Notes under the pieces: model-generated
The model's input: only the letters and a program-made list of their open reading frames with translations
What the model was told of the DNA's origin: nothing
The model's database searches: none
Made by a program: the position numbers and the translations under genes
In this document: positions 5,263 to 8,560 of the stretch, one piece after another
Layout: each line of letters begins with the position of its first letter
How positions within the stretch are numbered: position 1 is the first letter of the stretch
NCBI GenBank assembly: GCA_030148045.1
Contig: JASBUE010000198.1
Coordinates: forward strand, 1 to 8,560
Origin: Candidatus Tenderia sp.
GTDB taxonomy: Bacteria > Pseudomonadota > Gammaproteobacteria > Tenderiales > Tenderiaceae
Direction of reading: 5' to 3'
Length of the DNA: 8,560 nt

Positions 5263-6258
5263 GTGATCGATAAGAAACAACCGATCATCGTCAAGAAGGT
5301 CGCCCATGGCGAACACGGCCACCATGGCGGCGCCTGGAAGGTGGCCTTTGCCGATTTTGTCACGGCGATGATGGCCTTTTTCCTGTTGTTGTGGCTGATC
5401 GGGGGCACCTCCGATGAAGAGAAGGCAGCCCTGTCCGAGTACTTCAGCAACCCCAGTGCGACCGAGGGCGCGGCGCCAACGCCGGCACCCAGCTCCATCA
5501 ACGGGCCGGGAGGCGCCAGCACCAGCTTGATAGAGATCAGCCAACTGCCGGAATTCAAACGCCACGACAAACAAAAAGAAGAGGACTTCAAACAACAGGT
5601 CGAAACGGCGGCCGAACAGGAAAAACGCATCCAGGAGGAACGTGAGGAAAAAGAACTGCTCGATGAGTTGATGGAGAAGTTGAAAAAGGCCATCGAGCAG
5701 AGCCAGGCGCTGAAACCTTTCAAGGACCAGTTGCTGCTCGATATCACCCCGGAGGGACTGCGCATCCAGATCGTCGACAAGCAGAACCGCCCCATGTTCG
5801 ACAGCGGCCGGGCGGACTTGAAATACTACACCGTCGATATCCTCTTCGAGCTGGCCAAATTCATCCGCGAGGTACCCAACCGCATCAGTATCACCGGCAA
5901 TACCGACGCCGCCCGCTTCGTCGGCCGCGACCATTACAGCAACTGGGAGCTGTCCTCCGATCGTGCCAATGCCGCCCGTCGCGCCCTGGTGGACGGCGGC
6001 ATGGCGGAGCGGCAGATCGGCCGCGTGGTGGGATTGGCCTCGTCGGCACTGTTCGACAAGGCCGATCCGTACAACCCCATCAACCGCCGCATCTCCATCA
6101 TCGTCATGAACAAAGAAACCGATGCGGCCATCGAACGCGGCGAAGGGGTGAACGAACAGTACCTGAACGATCGTCGCGACGCCAAACGCGGCGAGTTCAC
6201 TGAATTACCCATGGAGATACTCGAGCCCGGTGCCGCGGACATCGATCTCGACCGATAG
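5263..6258 (+). CDS. motB: Flagellar motor stator protein MotB
   Basis: This is a 331-residue partner of MotA that anchors the stator to peptidoglycan. In order: a short basic, histidine-rich cytoplasmic tail (1-23); one membrane helix (about 27-47) in GAWKVAFADFVTAMMAFF with the essential proton-carrying aspartate at D31 (D32 in E. coli); a plug-like segment (about 50-63); a Pro/Ala/Gly-rich stretch (66-88); a strongly charged Lys/Glu coiled coil (about 98-147); and an OmpA-like peptidoglycan-binding domain (about 158-285) with TGNTDA, NWELSSDRANAARR and NRRISIIV. It is somewhat longer than the 308-residue E. coli protein, mainly through the charged linker and an acidic C-terminal tail. The predicted start is GTG at 5263, since no ATG is available before the conserved region; its ribosome site is poor, so translational coupling to motA is likely. 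The conserved aspartate and the lack of PomB-like features suggest proton drive. Confidence 0.96.
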   Translation: MIDKKQPIIVKKVAHGEHGHHGGAWKVAFADFVTAMMAFFLLLWLIGGTSDEEKAALSEYFSNPSATEGAAPTPAPSSINGPGGASTSLIEISQLPEFKRHDKQKEEDFKQQVETAAEQEKRIQEEREEKELLDELMEKLKKAIEQSQALKPFKDQLLLDITPEGLRIQIVDKQNRPMFDSGRADLKYYTVDILFELAKFIREVPNRISITGNTDAARFVGRDHYSNWELSSDRANAARRALVDGGMAERQIGRVVGLASSALFDKADPYNPINRRISIIVMNKETDAAIERGEGVNEQYLNDRRDAKRGEFTELPMEILEPGAADIDLDR

Positions 6259-6335
6259 ACCGTCCTTGCATTTCTATGTTGCTGCGCTGTCTAATTTCCT
6301 ACACTGGAAAGAGCGGCGGGATGGTGTCCTCCGGA

Positions 6336-6362
6336 TAGAGAAATGTGGTTTCAATCCGATAG
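6336..6362 (+). promoter_or_regulatory. Weak sigma-28-like promoter candidate ahead of the YiiX-like gene
   Basis: TAGAG (6336-6340), a spacer of exactly 14 bases, then TCCGATAG (6355-6362) gives 4 of 5 and 6 of 8 matches to the TAAAG-N14-GCCGATAA pattern. A sigma-70-like alternative, TTGCAT (6266-6271) with TCTAAT (6290-6295) and an 18-base spacer, lies upstream. Either could serve the YiiX-like gene and fadE. Confidence 0.28.
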
Positions 6363-6382
6363 TTACTACTGAGGCGGAAACA

Positions 6383-6454
6383 ATGAATACCCGTCTGCCG
6401 AAACCGTTGTTAACACCAATATCCATGGGGCGTTGTGTCCCGGAACGCGGATAA
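6383..6454 (+). CDS. Possible 23-residue leader peptide
   Basis: ATG at 6383 follows a good ribosome site, GAGGCGG (6371-6377), by 5 bases, and the frame runs 23 codons to TAA at 6452-6454, just 22 bases before the ATG of the next gene. The peptide is basic and proline-rich (starting MNTRLPKPLLTP) and resembles nothing I know. It might be a translated upstream frame that tunes the downstream operon, or chance. Confidence 0.25.
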   Translation: MNTRLPKPLLTPISMGRCVPERG

Positions 6455-6476
6455 ATGCCGGGGAGAGTCTACTGAA

Positions 6477-7349
6477 ATGGGTTTGAAGGCGTGGCTGGTC
6501 AGAAAACTGGTCGACTGGCTCAACACCGGCGATGACCCGCACGATGTTCCGCCCTGTGATTTCGATCGCCTGAGTTTCGAGATCAGGCCGTGTGACGTAT
6601 TGCTGGTGGAAGGACGCAACCGCATCAGCAATCTCATCAAGACCATCACCCTCAGCTCCTGGACCCATTCGGTGCTCTACATCGGCCGCCTGCACGATAT
6701 CGACGACCCGGAGCTGCAGGGCATCATCCAGCGCCATTACCACGGTGACCCCGCCGATCAGCTGGTGATCGAACCGCTGCTGGGCCAGGGCACAGTGATC
6801 TCGCCCTTATCCAAATACACGGAGGATCATCTGCGTATCTGCCGCCCCAAGGGTCTGTCGCGCCAGGATATCCACGCGGTGATCAAAGAGGCGGCGACAT
6901 ATCTCGGCCGCCAATACGATATCCGTCACCTGTTCGACCTGGCCCGCTTTGTCTTTCCCTATGGCTTGGTGCCGCGGCGCTGGCGCTCGAGCCTGTTCGA
7001 ACACAACGCCGGCGACCAGACCAAGACGGTCTGCTCCACCATGATCGCCGAGGTCTTCGCCGCGGTACACTACCCGGTGCTGCCGGTGATTCATCGCACC
7101 GAAGAGGGCGGCTTGAAACTGTATAAGCGCAACACGCGCCTGTACACACCGCGCGATTTTGACTATTCGCCTTATTTCGAGATCATCAAATATCCCATCC
7201 TGGGCTTGGACGATATCGCCGTCTACCGCCAGCTGCCGTGGGACAAGGAGGGCGTGATCTGCAACGCTCAGGGCGAATGTTACGCCGCCGACGGCACGCC
7301 CGTGGAGCAAAAGGTGGTCATAAACAACAAAGCTGATCTGCAGCAATAA
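6477..7349 (+). CDS. YiiX/YebB-like permuted papain-fold cysteine hydrolase (peptidase C92 type)
   Basis: This is a 290-residue protein that resembles the permuted NlpC/P60 (papain-like) superfamily, in which the catalytic histidine precedes the cysteine. The first conserved block, RPCDVLLVEGRNRISNLIK then SSWTHSVLYIG, gives His64 as the predicted catalytic base; the second, TKTVCSTMIAEVF, gives Cys186 as the predicted nucleophile. No signal peptide is seen; a short amphipathic N-terminal helix (GLKAWLVRKLVDWL) could bind a membrane surface. Related enzymes act on amide or ester bonds, and permuted members such as LRAT use lipid substrates, but the substrate here is unknown. I prefer the ATG at 6477 (GGGGAG at 6460-6465, 11 bases upstream) to the in-frame GTG at 6435, which adds 14 residues with no good ribosome site. 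fadE starts 14 bases after the stop, so the two genes are probably co-transcribed. Confidence 0.8.
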   Translation: MGLKAWLVRKLVDWLNTGDDPHDVPPCDFDRLSFEIRPCDVLLVEGRNRISNLIKTITLSSWTHSVLYIGRLHDIDDPELQGIIQRHYHGDPADQLVIEPLLGQGTVISPLSKYTEDHLRICRPKGLSRQDIHAVIKEAATYLGRQYDIRHLFDLARFVFPYGLVPRRWRSSLFEHNAGDQTKTVCSTMIAEVFAAVHYPVLPVIHRTEEGGLKLYKRNTRLYTPRDFDYSPYFEIIKYPILGLDDIAVYRQLPWDKEGVICNAQGECYAADGTPVEQKVVINNKADLQQ

Positions 7350-7363
7350 ACTTAGGAAACATT

Positions 7364-8560
7364 ATGGTAATAGTCTGGTGTTTGGTCGTGGTCGCTGCCA
7401 TCTGGTTCATGGCCTACATGCGCTTTGCCCTGTGGCAATGGAGTACGGTGCTGCTCGGGCTGCTGCTGGCGGCGACCCTGATGGGGATCTACTCGACGCC
7501 CGTTCTGGTGGTGCACTGGCTGGTGTTGCTGGCCGTGCTGGTACCGCTCAATATTGCGCCGCTGCGCCGCTTTTTGATCAGTAATCGCGTGCTGCCATTA
7601 CTGCGCGACGCCCTGCCACCCGTGTCCCAGACCGAGAAGGAGGCGCTGGACGCCGGCACGGTGTGGTGGGACGGCGAGTTGTTCAGCGGCCGGCCGGACT
7701 GGCACAAACTACATGAGAGCGTCTTGCCCAAGCTCAGCGAGGAGGAGCAGGACTTTCTTGACGGCCCGGTGGAGGACCTGTGTAGCATGCTGGACGACTG
7801 GCACATCACCGAGGCGCGCCGCGACCTGCCGCCCGAGGTGTGGCAATTCATCAAGGACCAGCGCTTTTTCGGCATGATCATCCCGAAACAGTACGGCGGG
7901 CTGGAGTTTTCCGCCCTGGCCCACTCCGCCGTGGTGATGAAGATCGCCAGCCGTTCGGTGTCGGCGGCGGTGACGGTGATGGTGCCCAATTCCCTGGGGC
8001 CGGCCGAGCTGCTGCTGCACTACGGTACTCAGGAACAAAAGGATTACTACCTGCCACGTCTGGCCAGAGGAGAAGAGGTGCCCTGCTTTGCCTTGACCGG
8101 ACCCGAGGCGGGCTCAGACGCCGCCTCCCTCCCCGACCACGGCGTGGTGTGTCGAGACATCTTCGCAGGCGAGGAGGTGCTGGGCATTCGTTTGAATTGG
8201 GACAAGCGCTACATCACCCTGGGGCCGGTGGCCACCGTGCTAGGGCTGGCGTTTCGCCTCTATGACCCGGACCACCTCATCGGCCAGACCGAGGACATCG
8301 GCATCACCTGCGCCCTGATCCCGACCGACACCCCGGGAATCAGCATCGGCAACCGTCACGCGCCGCTCAACATGGCCTTCATGAACGGCCCCAACCAGGG
8401 CAAGGACGTGTTCATCCCCATGGACTGGGTCATCGGCGGCCAGGCGCGCGTGGGGCAGGGCTGGCGCATGTTGATGGAATCGCTGGCCGCGGGACGCTCT
8501 ATCTCACTGCCGGCCTTGAGCGTGGGGGCGGGCAAGCTCGCCTCGCGCGCCACCGGCGCC
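7364..8560 (+). CDS. fadE: Acyl-CoA dehydrogenase FadE, N-terminal part (3' end outside window)
   Basis: The frame is open from ATG (7364) to the window end, giving 399 residues, about half of the roughly 814 of E. coli FadE. FadE is the FAD-dependent enzyme of the first step of fatty-acid beta-oxidation, making trans-2-enoyl-CoA. Two hydrophobic N-terminal segments (about 2-19 and 28-64) match the membrane anchor of this long type. Clear family blocks follow: SQTEKEALDAGTVWWDGELF (88-107), FLDGPVED (131-138), FFGMIIPKQYGGLEFSA (168-184), VPNSLGPAELLLHYGTQEQK (207-226), CFALTGPEAGSDA (241-253, the flavin and substrate motif), RYITLGPVATVLGLAF (282-297) and GQGWRMLMESLAAGR (364-378). The catalytic base lies in the missing half. 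AGGAA (7354-7358), 5 bases before the ATG, supports the start. The YiiX-like hydrolase gene ends only 14 bases upstream, so they likely share a transcript. No FadR-type operator is evident in that short gap. Confidence 0.96.
   Translation, partial: MVIVWCLVVVAAIWFMAYMRFALWQWSTVLLGLLLAATLMGIYSTPVLVVHWLVLLAVLVPLNIAPLRRFLISNRVLPLLRDALPPVSQTEKEALDAGTVWWDGELFSGRPDWHKLHESVLPKLSEEEQDFLDGPVEDLCSMLDDWHITEARRDLPPEVWQFIKDQRFFGMIIPKQYGGLEFSALAHSAVVMKIASRSVSAAVTVMVPNSLGPAELLLHYGTQEQKDYYLPRLARGEEVPCFALTGPEAGSDAASLPDHGVVCRDIFAGEEVLGIRLNWDKRYITLGPVATVLGLAFRLYDPDHLIGQTEDIGITCALIPTDTPGISIGNRHAPLNMAFMNGPNQGKDVFIPMDWVIGGQARVGQGWRMLMESLAAGRSISLPALSVGAGKLASRATGA

Noticed and set aside
5305..5331. Histidine- and glycine-rich stretch HGEHGHHGG at the MotB N-terminus as a novel metal site
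   Set aside because: Similar HGHHGG stretches are common just before the membrane helix in MotB proteins, so this is a family feature.
5248..5934. Minus-strand open frame of 228 codons opposite motB
   Set aside because: Its Phe/Leu-rich runs are the antisense of the Lys/Glu coiled coil of MotB, not real membrane segments.
6295..6310. TTTCC/GGAAA hairpin after motB as a terminator
   Set aside because: Only 5 weak base pairs and no T-run follow; insufficient for a terminator call.

Overview
The window looks like ordinary chromosomal DNA from a motile, aerobic gammaproteobacterium, GC-rich in its genes with AT-richer gaps. The evidence is an E. coli-type two-transmembrane FadE acyl-CoA dehydrogenase, a DUF3135 protein (a family I know from proteobacteria, mostly Gammaproteobacteria), and a MotA whose functional residues fall at exactly the E. 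coli positions (R90, E98, P173, P222). I cannot name the genus. There are no RNA genes, insertion sequences, phage genes or CRISPR arrays.

Layout. Bases 1-342 hold the 3' end of an ornithine aminotransferase gene (rocD), ending in two short stem-loops. A DUF3135 gene (554-883) follows behind a TATAAT-type promoter. A patatin-like phospholipase gene (994-2172) follows, with a perfect 11-bp inverted repeat just ahead of its ribosome-binding site. The next two genes are on the minus strand: a single-domain PilZ protein (2550 to 2173) whose stop codon directly abuts the patatin stop, and an HDOD protein with a probable C-terminal GAF domain (4141 to 2666). A 252-bp divergent intergenic region separates the HDOD gene from motA-motB (4394-6258), the proton-driven flagellar stator. 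Then come a permuted papain-like hydrolase of the YiiX/YebB type (6477-7349) and, 14 bases later, the first 399 codons of fadE, cut off by the window end. No gene-free stretch exceeds 300 bases; the longest are 4142-4393, 6259-6476 and 343-553.

How the genes may work together. The centre is a motility and signalling block: a stator pair, a probable c-di-GMP receptor (PilZ) and an HDOD signalling protein. By eye there is a good sigma-28 (FliA) promoter candidate ahead of motA, and weaker look-alikes ahead of the HDOD gene and the YiiX-like gene. The flanks lean towards lipid metabolism: a patatin lipase on one side, and a permuted papain-like hydrolase apparently co-transcribed with fadE on the other. 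The hydrolase-fadE pairing is the least expected gene arrangement here. I see no convincing wholly new multi-gene system; the points worth checking are regulatory DNA and gene associations.
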